64,000 bases of DNA, taken from contig OU612073.1 in NCBI GenBank assembly GCA_914767715.1, positions 186,001 to 250,000 of the forward strand, in the 5' to 3' direction. The translations under genes and the position numbers were made by a program. The notes below the pieces were generated by a model that ran no database searches, was not told the origin of the DNA, and was given only the letters and a program-made list of their open reading frames with translations. Source of the stretch: Membranipora membranacea (lineage: Eukaryota; Bryozoa; Gymnolaemata; Cheilostomatida; Membraniporidae). Below, piece after piece: positions 23,001 to 35,224 of this stretch. Numbering within the stretch: the first letter of the stretch is position 1; the number at the start of each line of letters is the position of its first letter.

Positions 23001-25242
23001 ATGTAAAATTCACTCAAACAATTGATTTATAAAAAAACCTACTGACATAACCCAAGTTAGAGATACTTTGAAAATCAAGGGTACATTTGATCAACTTGAT
23101 AAATTAAACCGAAGTTTGTAGCAGCGTGTCTTCTTTCATGTGATTTCTCTCCTATGGTTTAAAATAATTCTTGGTTTTTTCAGGAGTCTGCTGCGATCTA
23201 TCAAACTGCCAGAGAAAAACTGATAATACAATATGTAGAGCTGCTTCTGCAGACTACTGTGACAAGCCTGATGTTTGTGATGGACGCAATGCTGACTGTC
23301 CTGATGAGAAGTTATGCATACGTAAGGATATACATTCATCTGTGTACCATCAGAGTATATATATGAATAGTATCAAGTTAACCGCATTGACACACAGGTG
23401 ATCCTGTCTCTCAATTTACAGATATTGGACGTAATTTCATTTAAAAGAGGGTCTGATATGCAGGTTATCAGTGGTAAAGGTGCCACTAGGGATCACCTGG
23501 TTCAGGGTTATTGCTTCTTCAATATGTATTTATGTCAAGTGCCTAACCTTCACATTGAAACTTGGTTCTCAATATCCTGATATGAGAGCTAAGAACCTTG
23601 TGCTTGGTAACATTTATCCAACCTTCATCTTACATTCACTTGACCTTCACATGACCTTCACTTTGCCTTCACTATATCTTAATCTATCAACCAAACATGC
23701 ATCTAACCATCTAACAATTTTCAAACTAGCTTCTGTCTAACCTCCACGTAACTTACGCTTGACATTAAATTAATAACCATAAAACCTTTGCTGAGCGACA
23801 TCTCACCTTAGTGCTAAAGCTTAATCAAACTTCTATCTAGCATTCATTCATTACTGCTCCTCATTTTTCCAATGCCTATGAAATCTATCGTAGGAGTTAT
23901 TGAGAAGGAGTAGGGTAATTATTAGCACATGTATAATAACGATCTATACAGTTCCCTCTTCGACTTAGAATATATAACTTGAGTTAAACTCCTTGCACAT
24001 GTATACGCAATATACACAATTATCTTTACAACATTTTGTTTGTGATAAGCATAGCCAAGTGTATCAGTCATCTACAGTTCACCTATCCTCCACATGAACT
24101 TCAAGTAACTTTCATCTGACCCCCATCTTACCTACACTTGACCTTGATTTAACCTTCACTCAACTAACCACCTTATTACATCGATCCAATCTTCTTAGAA
24201 TCTTCATACAACTTTCCAACTTAGAGGACGTTATAATCAATAGTATCCTGAATCTTTACAAATATCTGATTCTGCATTAGAATCATTTCAAATAAAACAT
24301 TTCTGTTGATGTAGATGGTGGATGGAATGGTTGGACACAATGGGGTGGATGTATTTGTCCTGGAAATTACAATAGGAGAACTAGAGTTTGTGATAACCCA
24401 CCAAAAAGTGGAGGCGGCATGGACTGCATTGGCCAAGGTGTTGGATGGAAGCACACTACTTCATGTGGATGTCCATTTACTACTGAGAGTAGTGGAAATA
24501 CCAACAACACAGGGGGACCTGTATCACCCGGCGAGGGGAATTCTTCGGCTGGAGCTAATCCGGATGAGACAAGGGACAACATGGTGCTGAATCCTGAATT
24601 GAAATTGGGAGGAAACGGGAGAAATAAATATTATAGCTTGATTATTGCAGTCCTTGTCTTCATGGTGAGTTGTTTTAGCCTTCTTTAACGTCGTGACAAG
24701 CCAGTTTTTGCAAATTGCACCGTTTCAGTAAAAAATGTTCAGCGGTGAAAAAACCTTCCTGACAAGTTTTATTTGATAAAAGAATACACATACAAATATG
24801 CGACTACAACGACTACATGCAGGTAAAATGATCAGTCATATTATTGTCTCGTCTCTTATTATTACAGATACTGGCTGTGGGAGCCGCAAGTGGATTAGCC
24901 TATTATTACATAAAAAGGTCCAAAAAGAAAGTGGGCATCCTGACTGAGGTCCTCAAATCAGAAGACACAAAGAAACCTGAATATGAGGCGCCCAGCAAAT
25001 CTGCTCCTAGTGGGTCTGGTCCGAAAAGAGTTCCCGGGCAGATGACAAAGTCCAAACGTGATAGATTACCTACTGCTCCAAAGCAGCCAGAGGAGGATAA
25101 GCCGATTGAGTCCAAGAGGTTGTCCAAGAGGTCATCCAAGAGGTCATCGAGGAAAAAGAAAATGAGAGCACCAGATGATGAGAATCCAGCAGACATGGCA
25201 GCAGCAAAAAAATCGGCCGAACCAATGAACGAAAAAGAATAA
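20007..25242 (+). CDS. ADAM-like pseudoprotease with disintegrin, TSP1 and TM domains, copy 2
   Basis: Six exons join in phase: 20,007-21,210; 22,123-22,293; 22,713-22,793; 23,184-23,321; 24,315-24,664; 24,868-25,242 (2,319 nt, 772 aa). The start is the first of two ATGs just after a TTTACAG acceptor. Domains in order: a signal peptide (1-22); an ADAM prodomain with the LCTGIQGYF block; a furin-type site RQKR at about 202-205; a reprolysin fold to about 400 with GLEFWSEGNQ and a terminal CHC...CMM; a disintegrin domain split over three exons (CGNG, DEECEF, YCDKPDVCDG); one TSP1 repeat (WNGWTQW); a Ser/Thr/Gly stalk; a TM helix; and a basic tail. Where ADAMs have HExxHxxGxxH this protein reads TITISLHGRSI, so it cannot bind zinc in the usual way. 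A role in adhesion or binding at the cell surface is therefore inferred. No ADAM cysteine-rich/EGF region lies between the disintegrin and TSP1 parts. Confidence 0.85.
21211..22122 (+). other. Intron 1 of copy 2
   Basis: The intron starts with a GTGAGT donor. Compared with copy 3 it lacks the segment holding the 36-nt second exon (28,431-28,466): ATTATCTGTG joins almost directly to TATAAGTATTGTG. A C run of 12 lies near 21,361. No other feature is evident. Confidence 0.7.
22769..22992 (+). repeat. Minisatellite that multiplies an exon end and splice donor
   Basis: The last 24 nt or so of the third coding exon (GGCATGCAGTGTGCAGTCG) and its donor GTAAGTAAGAAGAGAGA are repeated five to six more times at a period of 32-35 bp, with point changes. 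Each downstream unit still has a GTAAGT or GTAAGTGA hexamer. The first donor (22,794) is the one that matches copy 3 and keeps the frame. Confidence 0.85.
23545..24175 (+). repeat. Degenerate ACCTTCA-type repeat in intron 4 of copy 2
   Basis: Two stretches (about 23,545-23,770 and 24,080-24,175) are built from loosely repeated ACCTTCA, CTTGACCTTCAC and CATCTTAC units. A shorter version lies at the same place in copy 3 (about 31,890-31,965). They look like a decayed heptamer-type repeat. No function is evident. Confidence 0.6.
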
Positions 25243-27156
25243 TCACCACAATTATTTCAGAAACTAGCAACCAAGACGCCAACAAAGGAAAGGAAATTAT
25301 CAGACTATCAGAAAACAGCAACCAAGACGCCGAAGAAAGAAAAGATATCATCATACTTTCATAAACCAGCAGGCAAGACAACAACGAAGAAATCAGAACC
25401 AAACCAAAAAGCCAAACCAAAAAGCCAAACCCAAAAAATAATCACTAAAATTATTTCATCCAGTTGCCTCATGACATCTTTTTATCTGAAAATTATTGCT
25501 ATATACATGAGATCCGCTACTGAGCTTACTAAAGATCATGTAGTTGCTAAATCTGAGCTGTATTGCTACCTTGACGAGACAACTCAAGTACGTGCACAGT
25601 CCGGTTCATCGGTTTGAAGAACCAGATAAGCTCTCATAAACAACCCTTACCATATCAAACTCATCATTCGTATCTACAATTAATTCCTGAAATGATCTGC
25701 CAAAACCTTTCCATTCTCAGGATGTTTAATTTTTTAAGTGTTTTGTTTTGGGTTATGAAACAAAACATCCTTCAAAATATACCAGGGAATTCGAGCCCTT
25801 AATTTAACATCAATCTAATAAATCTATTATAAAAATCAGATCCTAAAGGATCCTAACAGTCATGATGATTGTTGAGCCCGGTAGAAGTTTTTTCCTTCTG
25901 TGGTTGCGGAGTGCTAATTCAAAAGCTGGGTATCGAGGCAAGGCAGGATGATACACATATTTTGGGTATATCTCAGCATTTACAGAGGATCACACTTGTT
26001 CTTGGTTAAGCCCTAGTGTAATAACAGCATCTGGTGATATCTTAAATGATAGAATTTCACAAAGCACATGCTACACTTATTTTTAATGATTCTATCAAAC
26101 TTTGTAAAAATTCTAATAAGAGTTGAAGGACATCCTCTCCTTGAAAGGTGACTTCTCCTGATACTGGTTCAGCCACAGTTGTACTTCTCAGATTAAAAGT
26201 CAATCAGAAGAGATCCATTTCAGTTTGTTTAACAGCCTATCCTGTTGTAAGACAACTCTGTCTAGTGATATTTGGACTTCCAGGTACCAATACCCTACAT
26301 AAATTTTGTAACTGTGATCTTAATTTTCTGTACCTGTTTTGATTGCCAGTGATTACCACAATGAGAAACCCAATCAAGCTGATTGGAAATCTGTGATTAT
26401 TTTTTCTGACATCTAGTAAATTGTCATAGAATCAACACTCGGATCACATTTAAACAATACAGCAGGATGTGAGGATACTTGTGACAGGTAAATATATTGC
26501 TAACGGGTAAAAGAAGGGAACTAGCAGACCCTGTAGTCAACTCAGTACCATTAGTGTCAATCTTGGTGATTGGAAACAGTCTACAGCCAAGATCAGCAAA
26601 GATGGTTGTTATTTTTTGTTTGTTAAGAGATGAGCAATGGCGGTCACGACACGCCGTGTTTGTGAAAGGAATGTAAATGTAGTGTGTATAGATCATTGTT
26701 ACACCTTGTGTTTGTTTAGTTAGCTGCTCTACTAGTGAAGTTCAGTGATTGGAGTCGTGGTCAAACTGGACTAATCGCACATCAGTGATTGGTGAGAAGT
26801 ACCAGAAGCCTTACTCAACTTACAGAAATTATCCATCGTTGCTCTTTATGTTTAATTTCTCAAGTACTTAGATGAATGAAATTGAACTTTAACTGACTGC
26901 AGAGAATAAATGACCTGTATAGTTAGTACTGGTTATCAAGTCAATGAAGAGCTGGCAGTTGTTGAATTGATGACATAACTTTATCATTTTCATTTATTAG
27001 GGTTAATTCTCATGTGCCCAAGCCTCAAAATTGTCATAAGCGAATATTATTGAATCTTTAATTTTATAGAATGAAATGTCTTTAGGATGAGAGACAGTCA
27101 CTCAGTCACTGTGTCATATTTAATAATAGGTGTTATTGTTTATTTACAGTGAGAGG
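25243..27156 (+). other. Spacer between copy 2 and copy 3 (reference empty sites)
   Basis: It contains the copy 2 3' flank, including one unit of the flank repeat at 25,540-25,740, and then sequence matching pieces of the copy 1-copy 2 spacer in the same order: 9,626-9,917, 12,349-12,400, 14,240-14,674 and 19,819-20,006. No transposon insertion of comparable size is seen. The last 200 bp before 27,157 are conserved with the region before 20,007 and probably carry a promoter, a 5' UTR exon or both. Confidence 0.75.
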
Positions 27157-30100
27157 ATGACTCCAATATCATTGAGATTTGTGTTCACCTTGACCCTGAT
27201 CTATCCTGTCACATGTTTCCTACCAGTAATTCAGCATTTGACTCCATCAGAAGATAGCTCGTCAGAGGTCAGAGTTCAACTGAGTATCCCGTCACTTAAC
27301 TACACATTGGATATCTCCTCTGGAGCTGAGATTTTCGACCTCAGAGAAAAGTTGAGGGGAATATTTGATCAGCATGATACGACAGTTATACTAAAAATCG
27401 CCAGGGAACCAAAGATGAAACTGGTTAATTCTGCAGCGTGGCTCGATCCTCACTTTTTCTATCAGAGAATGGGTGAGGGAGGACAGGCATTGGACCAAAT
27501 GAATATCAATCAGTCGTCAAACTACCACCCGCTATGTGTATATGAGACTGTAGAGAGAAAGCTATCCGGTGTATTTGATCTCTGTACGGGTATCCACGGA
27601 TACTTTGTCTATAATAAAACTCGGGTCTCAATAAAAACGGACCTCGAACATGACGGAGATGTCAAGCAAAAGGTTTCTAGAAAAAGTGCAGGAAGCACGG
27701 ATGAGATGCTGAATACTCCCATTGATATTGGTGGAAGCATGCGAGAACCTCCATTGCGCCAGAAGCGCTCACGCGGAACCCTGTACATGGCTGTATACCT
27801 GATTGCTGACTATGAATTCTTTCACAGTGTTTGTAATTCAAACATTACTGTTTGTGTGGAAGTGCTCTACATAGTTATGAGGCCAGTTTGCTTGGCTTTT
27901 AAACAAAAGTTTGATCTTCAGATTTACATCTTAGGCCTTGAGTTCTGGTCAGAGGGAAACCAAGTTGATGAGTTACCAAATAGTAGAAACTATAAAAACG
28001 AAACAGAATTTCTCAAAGAATCATTAGCAGTGCTCAATTATGTCAGAGGAAAAGGTGTGCCTTTCGATCTTGTTCTTTATTATGCAAATAGTAAATATAT
28101 TTCTGTCGATCGTAAATTTGGAACTTGGAGAAATCACAAAGAATTGAGATATCTATGCGATGACCAAGGTTCTATAAGCTTTGTTGACGACAAAGACAAT
28201 AAAGCGCGTCTATCACTAGCGACTATGAGAACAATCACAATAGTACTGCATGGTAGAGCTATCGTGAATAACAGATATTACTACGAGCAAAACACTGAAC
28301 TCAATAAATTTAGATGTCACTGCAGGGACAGAAGATATGCAAGATGCATGATGAGTCGTGAGTATTATCTGTATTATATTATATATTAAGTATTATTATT
28401 ATTATTATTAAACATTACATTATTTTTCAGAACAACATTTAGAGTATTGTCGGTACAATGCGTATTGTAAGTATTGTGAGACAATGTGTATATTATTTTG
28501 TGTATTAGTAAATTTATTAAAATCTTTGCACGCATGCACCGAATGCATGCACTGCCGGAACCAGTTTTGTGTTTCGTTTTGGGCCAGTCGTTCAGCTCAA
28601 ATTAATTCCTCTTAATTTCAGAGGAAAATCCAACCATTCATGATTTTCTTCGCTAGCAATGGTCCTGCGATGAATTTCGCTTAGAAATTTAAGGCCCTGA
28701 TATACTCCTGATCCATTATCACTATTAATTATTGAGTTTTACAATTGTTTACAAGCTGGCCTGTTAATCCCTGTCTGTTGCTGTAGGACTTTCCTCTTGT
28801 AGCACTTTAAATGCATTTCAATTTAGTATCATAAAATAGTGTTCTTTGGACAACCTGTACTGCCAAACCTGGTTTGATTAAATGGAGATGCTCCCAGTTA
28901 TTGGCATTGCTCCTATTCATTTGCAGGGGCTCAGTGCCTTTAATCTTCTAAATTTCAACTGCAAACATGAGAAGTTACATGAAAGAAAAGTGAGGATTTT
29001 AGGACTACTAAACAAGAACGACTACAATTAGAATTGAATAACAATTGGCCTGGTAGGTCTCGAGTTTGTATTCCAAGCGAGGCTTGAGTTATTTCTCAAA
29101 CACTGACTCAACTACATTATGTTGGTACTGGTTATTATCTCTTTTGAAACAGTGCATTACCAGTCTATCATGTTCCTTTGTTAAATATCCGTCGGGGAGC
29201 TTTTTCTGTTAATTAAGGTCATAGATGATAGTCTGATCACCTCTCTTCCTCTCTGAAAATGATATAAAGTGATTGAAATCAAAATTTATATTATAAATTA
29301 AGCATGTAGCTGATAAAATAAGTAAAACGGGTTCAAGGTTTTTCAAAAGTGGTTTTTCATAGACGCCATGATTGAACTCACTTTCGGGGAATCAAAGCAT
29401 TGCTGTGAGAATGCCTGTCTTTAGTATCAATGGAGTCATTACACATACTCTACTGGTTTGGCTTAGAGTATAAGCATGAGAGTGATGGGGCGAACATTGT
29501 TACACTTAAACAATGACGAGTTGGCAGCCTCCCTGGTTGCGCAACAGCGTAAACATACCAATTATGTCAAACCACCGAAACTTACAAAATGGATCGATGA
29601 GATTGATTGAGATGCTCATCAACACACAGGGGTGGCTTCATGCTGCTGGGGCCGGCCATGAGGAAGTTGTACTAGAGAAGGCCTCGAAACAGCGCTTGAC
29701 TCATGGTTTCAAGCTGAAGACCTGTGTGTTGTGCAGTGGTACACGCACCACTGTATGTTGTATCTTTCGTTAAACCAGTGATAGTGATTCTTTATCAAAC
29801 AAAACATTCTTTTTGAAGCTGATGACCAACATGTGGCTGAATATGCGATGAGTGTTTACGATTGGGGAAAGTGTAACATTGCACTGGTGGAGGAGAGACT
29901 AAACAGTATCTTTGCATGGTGCTTCGAAGACCACCCTGGATATGACCCCGGCTTCGCTAGATGTGGTAATGGGTACTTAGACTTTGGTGAGAGTCAAAAT
30001 GTCATAATTAAATTTCGTCTAGCTATATATGAACTGTGCATAATGGTCAATTCGTTGTTGAATTTAGTATAATCACAACTCGAGGTAACAAAAACTGGCC

Positions 30101-32844
30101 TTCTCAACTCTAATCTCTAAACTCCTGATTTTAGTGTAACCAAACAGCATAACTACCATGTGGTGTGATTCTGATAAACTTGTGAGATGTATTATCACCG
30201 TCTGAATGGTCGTTTATTATTTGAGATGTCTTTCTGGACTAGTTACATTGTAACAGAATTTATATGTTTGTTTGAGTGATACCTTCGATTGATGTATCTC
30301 TGTGGTATTGTAGATGAGGAGTGTGAGTTCTCAATCTCAGGAGCATGCTGTACTCTCCAATGTAAGAAACGAGAAGGCATGCAGTGTGCAGCCGGTAAGT
30401 AAGAACAGAGAAGGCATGCAGTGTACACATAGTAAGTAAGAAGAGAGACGGCATCGTTACAAACATTTTGTCCTTTACTGATTTGGCACTAAAATCCGTC
30501 GCTGTCTACTTGGTGTTGTAAGACATGTGCCATGCGCTGTATGGGATATGTCTTACAGCACTCATGGACGTATGAGTGCTGTAAGACATGTCGTGTTCAG
30601 CACCTGCCACATGTCTCACATACTCTCACATATCTAAGCTACTGCCCATACAGAACTGGATTTTTCTGTAATGATGCAGCATGCACATGGTAAGTAACAA
30701 GAGAGAAGACAAGTAGTATGCACATGATGAACAAAAGCCAGTTTACCAAGATTGAATTGCTCACAATTTAGCCAACATAAATCTGTAAAGTCAAACTAAG
30801 TTAACAATATTAACTCCCAACCAGTGATATGAATTCATGGATCAGTGGTAAATACATAGCATTGGCTATTTGTGGAGATATGCCATCAGTACATCTTCGT
30901 GTCAGTCACTGGATAAAGCTGGATATCTGGATGTTTTCACGCTGTGCATTGATTGAGGTACCAGTATCAACCTTCAAAAACCTCATGCAAGCTGCTTGAC
31001 AACAGTTTACATGGACCAGCTATATTAGATTCTGAACGCGTGAACCAATCAAGGAAGAGAAATGCGGTTCAGCAGCCAGACATAAATAGCCTCATGCTTG
31101 TTCAGATATGTTTCCCTCATCCATGTGATAAATATATCAGTGCTCCCAACTAGAGATGTTACTTTCTAATTTCTACACAGATTTAGTTCTTGTGTGCTAT
31201 TTGAGTGCCTTCATTACAAGAGCTGGATCATGTAACCTTGATTTCGGTGAATTGACTTGTGCATTCTATGTATGATCATCATCCTGAAAGCTTGCTATAT
31301 TTGAGTTTGATCAAACTGATGTATATTTTTGGTTCACCAGGAGGTATCTGGTATCCATCTGCAACTTTATTATTTCAATGTTAAATCAGACACGCTCTAG
31401 GAAGCACATGATTGCTAATAGTCACTAAAACCATAGCTATATATATAAACAACTACTGACATATCCCAAGTCAAAGGTTCCTTTAATAATATCAAGTCAA
31501 GCTGTATAAACTCATTTTCCACGGACCACAGCTGCAGAATTTTCCCATTTTGATAAACGAGAATTATTGCGTTTGTCAGGAGTATGCTGTGATCTATCAA
31601 CCTGCCTGAGAAAAACTGATAAAACAGTATGCAGAGCTGCTTCTGCAGACTACTGTGACAAGCCTGATGTCTGTGATGGACATAATAATGACTGCCCTGC
31701 TGATGGAAAGTTTTGCATACGTAAGGATAGTACCTGTACCATGAAATTAAGCGGCATGACTCATGGGTGAATGATTGCGTCTTTCAAAATTTGATTTGAT
31801 TTAATTGAAAATAAGCTTTGACATGCAGGATGTTGGTGATATATAATGGTGCCAAAAATCTAGTTTATCAGTCATAGACAGTTCATCTAACTTCCACATG
31901 AGCTTCAAGTAGCCTTCATCTGACCTCCACCTTACCTTCACTTGACCTTGATCTAACCTTCACTCAACTCCGTCTTCTAATATAAATCCAATCTTCATTT
32001 ATAATTATCATACAACTTTCTAACTTAGAGGACGTTCTAATCAATAGTATCCTGAATCTTTACAAATATCTGATTCTGCATTAGAATCATTTCCTATAAA
32101 ACATTTCTGTTGATTTAGATGGTGGATGGAATGGTTGGACACAATGGGGTGAATGTATTTGTCCTGGAAATTACAATAAGCGAAAGAGAGTGTGTGATAA
32201 CCCACAAAAAACAGGACGCGGCAGGTACTGCTCTGGCCCTAACGCTGAAAAGAAGGTCAACACTTCATGCGAATGTCCATCTACCACACACACCACCACA
32301 GGGGCACCTGCGTCGACTCGGGAGATGACATCACCGACTGATGCAGCTGTCACTACTGAAGCTGAAGAGACCACAGAGACTGCCGTGCTGAATCCTGAGT
32401 TGTCATTTGGTGGAAAAACGAGAAAGAAATCCTCTAGCCTGATTGTTCCTGTTCTAGTTTTTATAGTGAGTGCTTTGAGCCTACTTGCAGGAGCATGAGA
32501 AATGCTATCAAACAGTTAATTATTGTGTTGTAACAAGTGTGTATTTGCTAATTGCACGATTTCAGTAAAAAAATTTGAGTGGTAAAGAATAACCTTCCTG
32601 GCAAGTTTTGTTCTGTAAATGAATAAAAGGATTGACAAATAAGCTTTTCAACGACTACATGCAGGTAAAATCAAATCTTATATTGTTGTCTCGTCTCTTA
32701 TTGCAGATACTAGCTGGGGTTTCTGTATCTGGACTAGCCTATTATTACATCAACGACGCCAAAAAGAAAAGGAACATCCTAAATGAGTTTGACCAATCAG
32801 AAGAGACAAAGCAACATGAATATGATACTGAGTCAGGTCCTTAA
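27157..32844 (+). CDS. ADAM-like pseudoprotease with disintegrin, TSP1 and TM domains, copy 3
   Basis: Seven exons join in phase: 27,157-28,357; 28,431-28,466; 29,819-29,986; 30,314-30,394; 31,580-31,720; 32,119-32,465; 32,707-32,844 (2,112 nt, 703 aa). The architecture is that of copy 2, to which the prodomain is nearly identical. Differences grow in the second half of the reprolysin fold. The site equivalent to the zinc motif reads TITIVLHGRAI, again without His and Glu ligands. The 36-nt second exon adds 12 residues (QHLEYCRYNAY) with one Cys, and copy 2 lacks it. The TSP1 repeat has WNGWTQWGECICPG. The stalk is Thr-rich. The tail ends early: codons that read Pro-Lys in copy 1 are Pro-stop here, and the next 140 bp still match the copy 1 tail. 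Confidence 0.85.
28467..29818 (+). other. Intron 2 of copy 3
   Basis: It is AT-rich. An ATGCATGCACCGAATGCATG-type short inverted repeat lies near 28,530-28,550, and there is no convincing exon. The 86-codon frame at 29,513-29,773 has no splice signals or domain. Confidence 0.5.
30547..30591. repeat. Short perfect hairpin in intron 4 of copy 3
   Basis: Arms of about 20 bp (ATGTCTTACAGCACTCAT and its complement) are separated by GGACGT. Nearby sequence at 30,640-30,670 (ACAGAACTGGATTTTTC) recurs near 34,870-34,890 in an unrelated spacer, so the hairpin probably belongs to a dispersed short transposon. Confidence 0.6.
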
Positions 32845-33400
32845 AGAGAACATGGCAAGGTGAGAAAGTCCAAACATAATAAAATCTCAACTGAACCAAA
32901 GAAAACAACAAAGAAAGAGAGATCGTCACATCGTCACAAATCAACAGATAAGACAAAAGCAAAGAAAGTGGCCCAACCAAAAATTTAAAAAAAGCTAACC
33001 TCTACTAAATAATTATTTTGGACATATATTAACTTGTCTGTGCACATTGTTTCACCTACTCAGCTTACTTAAGCTCATGTAGCTGCTAAATCTGGTCACT
33101 ATATTGCTACCTTGACGAGACAACACAACGTTCCAGCACTGTCCGGCTCATCGGTTTGAAGACCTAGATACGCTCTCACAATCAACCCTCAACATATCAA
33201 ACTTATTCATATCTGCGACTATATTCCTGACAATTTCTATTTTAAATTATGAAGCCAAGAAACATCCATGCTATAACACACATCTATAAAAAAAGAAAAT
33301 TTAACCAGCGGTTTTTCGTAATACAATCAAACATCATCAATTTTGTCAATATAATAAAAAACCTGATCTTCGATAATCTTATGATTCCTTTGATTTAGAG
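32845..33400 (+). other. Remains of the copy 3 tail and its 3' flank
   Basis: After the early stop the sequence is still alignable to the copy 1 tail up to about 32,988 and then to the common 3' flank, with one unit of the flank repeat (33,085-33,240) and AATAAA near 33,352. This is the end of the tandem array. No fourth copy is seen. Confidence 0.7.
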
Positions 33401-33819
33401 CCCCCTCCTGATTTGTAAATCTATTATAGAGCGCCGTCCATATAGACCAGTAGCTATAATATTCCTTTGAAATGTTGTTTGTGGTCCTGATTGGCTCACC
33501 AACAACCTACACATTGGTGTGCATTTTACTTTTACTCAATATTCGGAAATCTTGGTTATTTGTGAGGGTGGTTACACCGAAGCTCTTTGTATGTCATGTT
33601 AGAATTTAATTGTAAACACAGGATTCGAGTAAAAAAGATCATCATCATCCATGCATTCCTGTATTTATGATAAACACTCCCTTCATTTATAATGGCCATA
33701 AAAGGGTGTTTTGCGCTAGTCGGTTTGGTTGTAGAATATGGGAGATGAGACGTGCATTCCAAACTTTTCTTTGTAATTGGCCATTTTTTCATGTCAGCTA
33801 TACCAATTAGTTGCAAGGT

Positions 33820-33899
33820 AAGGGTGCCCTCGTGGTAAAGGTGCCCTCGTGGTAAGGGTGCCCTCGTGGTAAGGGTGCCCTCTTTGTAAGGGTGGCTCG
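33820..33899. repeat. 17-bp minisatellite, four units
   Basis: Units of AAGGGTGCCCTCGTGGT are repeated four times with minor changes and a partial fifth. A 153-codon minus-strand frame crosses the array but has no domain or splice support. Confidence 0.85.
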
Positions 33900-35009
33900 G
33901 TCTAATATAATTTACTTCAACACTTGGAAATACAATTGAAAACATGCAGGTAATTCCTCCAAGACCCCAAAGCGACATGAGCTTCCCGAGGGGTTTCAAG
34001 GGCCAAAGCAAATGCACTGAACAACGTACTGGAATCGGAATATAAAAATTAATTTATTTAAGCATATGAGGGAGAACAACAATGTATCAATATGACAAAA
34101 CTGAAATCACATATTGATAATACGAGTTTTTCTATACTGGATAAATCTATTTACAGATTTTCTTACAAAAACTTCCATCACTGCTGTAGACTAGTGGGAG
34201 ATCCCTCTGGCACAAGAGTTAGATTAGAGTTTAGCTGATTAATGGAAGGATTAGTATCCAGCTTTGTTTCAAGTAAAAAAAGAGAAAAATCTAGGTGAGA
34301 TTAAAGAAGTGATCGTAATTACATAGAAAAAGGCATAACTAATTCTGAATAAAATATACAGCTTTGATATAAAACTAAACAAACAATAGGATGGGGTATA
34401 TAGGTTCTTCGTTATAATGTGTCATCTAGTGGGGGTGAAAATACCGAAATTGATTCCAGTAATTGTCTGCAGATATGGACGAATTCAGAGTTTATTGATG
34501 TAGCTGAGTCTCTGTTTCCATAATTGTCTCTCCTCCAGTTTCCACTGTATTAGTCTCTTTGTTTCTGTTTTATTTCCTGTGTGTGTATCCTGAACAGTCA
34601 CTACGATAAATATAACCATGTCTATTATCTCTGACAAAATGGCTTATCTTTGGACCTAACTACCAAAAATACTTGTTGTTCTGAATAGGCACTAAAATGA
34701 GATGAAGACGAATGTGTTGGCAAGAGTGTTAGAGACATTCTCAGATGTTTTGAGTTGTGGTGTGATGCCACAGCAATCCATCCGATACAACACGCGGCAC
34801 CACAAGTGTTGCAGGCAAACTAAAAAAAAACCTGTAAAGGGTTCCTCAAATAAGTAGCTACTACCCTTACAGAACTGGACTCTTTCCGTAATGTTGGACA
34901 GGTATTAGACAGGCTAGACAGGTATGTGCTTTATCTTCTAAACCGTTACAACACTACATGAGTTTTGGTAGTCATTATATTATTTTGATATCAATTATTA
35001 TATCTGGTA

Positions 35010-35224
35010 ACCACTGTAAAATTGGAAGTTTCTGTCTCTGTCCGAAGACTGAGAAATATAGTGCCATTTTCAACGCCATGTTGCTCTCAGTTTGCAGGCA
35101 GGTTGGATCACACCTGGGGCGTCAATTGAGCCCAAGAGTCAATAGACTGCAGCGGGATTCGAACCCTAGACCTCCAACGCTTGCACTTTAGACGGCGGGC
35201 GCTCTAACCAACTGAGCTAACTCC
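35010..35224 (-). mobile_element. tRNA-derived SINE
   Basis: On the minus strand the head reads GGAGTTAGCTCAGTTGGTTA (A box) and then GGTTCGAATCCC (B box) 34 nt further on, as in a tRNA with a Pol III internal promoter. The 3' side of the acceptor stem is missing, and the sequence continues into a non-tRNA body (GCTCAATTGACGCCCCAGGT) that recurs at 39,188-39,380. It is therefore a SINE and not a working tRNA gene. CTCCTA repeats abut the head. Confidence 0.8.

Noticed and set aside
22681..23017. Three overlapping minus-strand frames rich in Leu, Tyr and His
   Set aside because: They are antisense readings of the splice-donor minisatellite and its flank; the open frames follow from the repeat period.
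24315..24590. Plus-strand frame over the TSP1 exon in another frame
   Set aside because: It is a shadow. The frame with WNGWTQW and the paired cysteines, in phase with both splice sites, is the real one.
33556..34017. 153-codon minus-strand frame
   Set aside because: It crosses a 17-bp minisatellite, has no domain and no splice signals, and lies in the gene-poor spacer.
35155..35224. tRNA gene on the minus strand
   Set aside because: A and B boxes are present, but the 3' acceptor strand does not pair with GGAGTTA and a SINE body follows.
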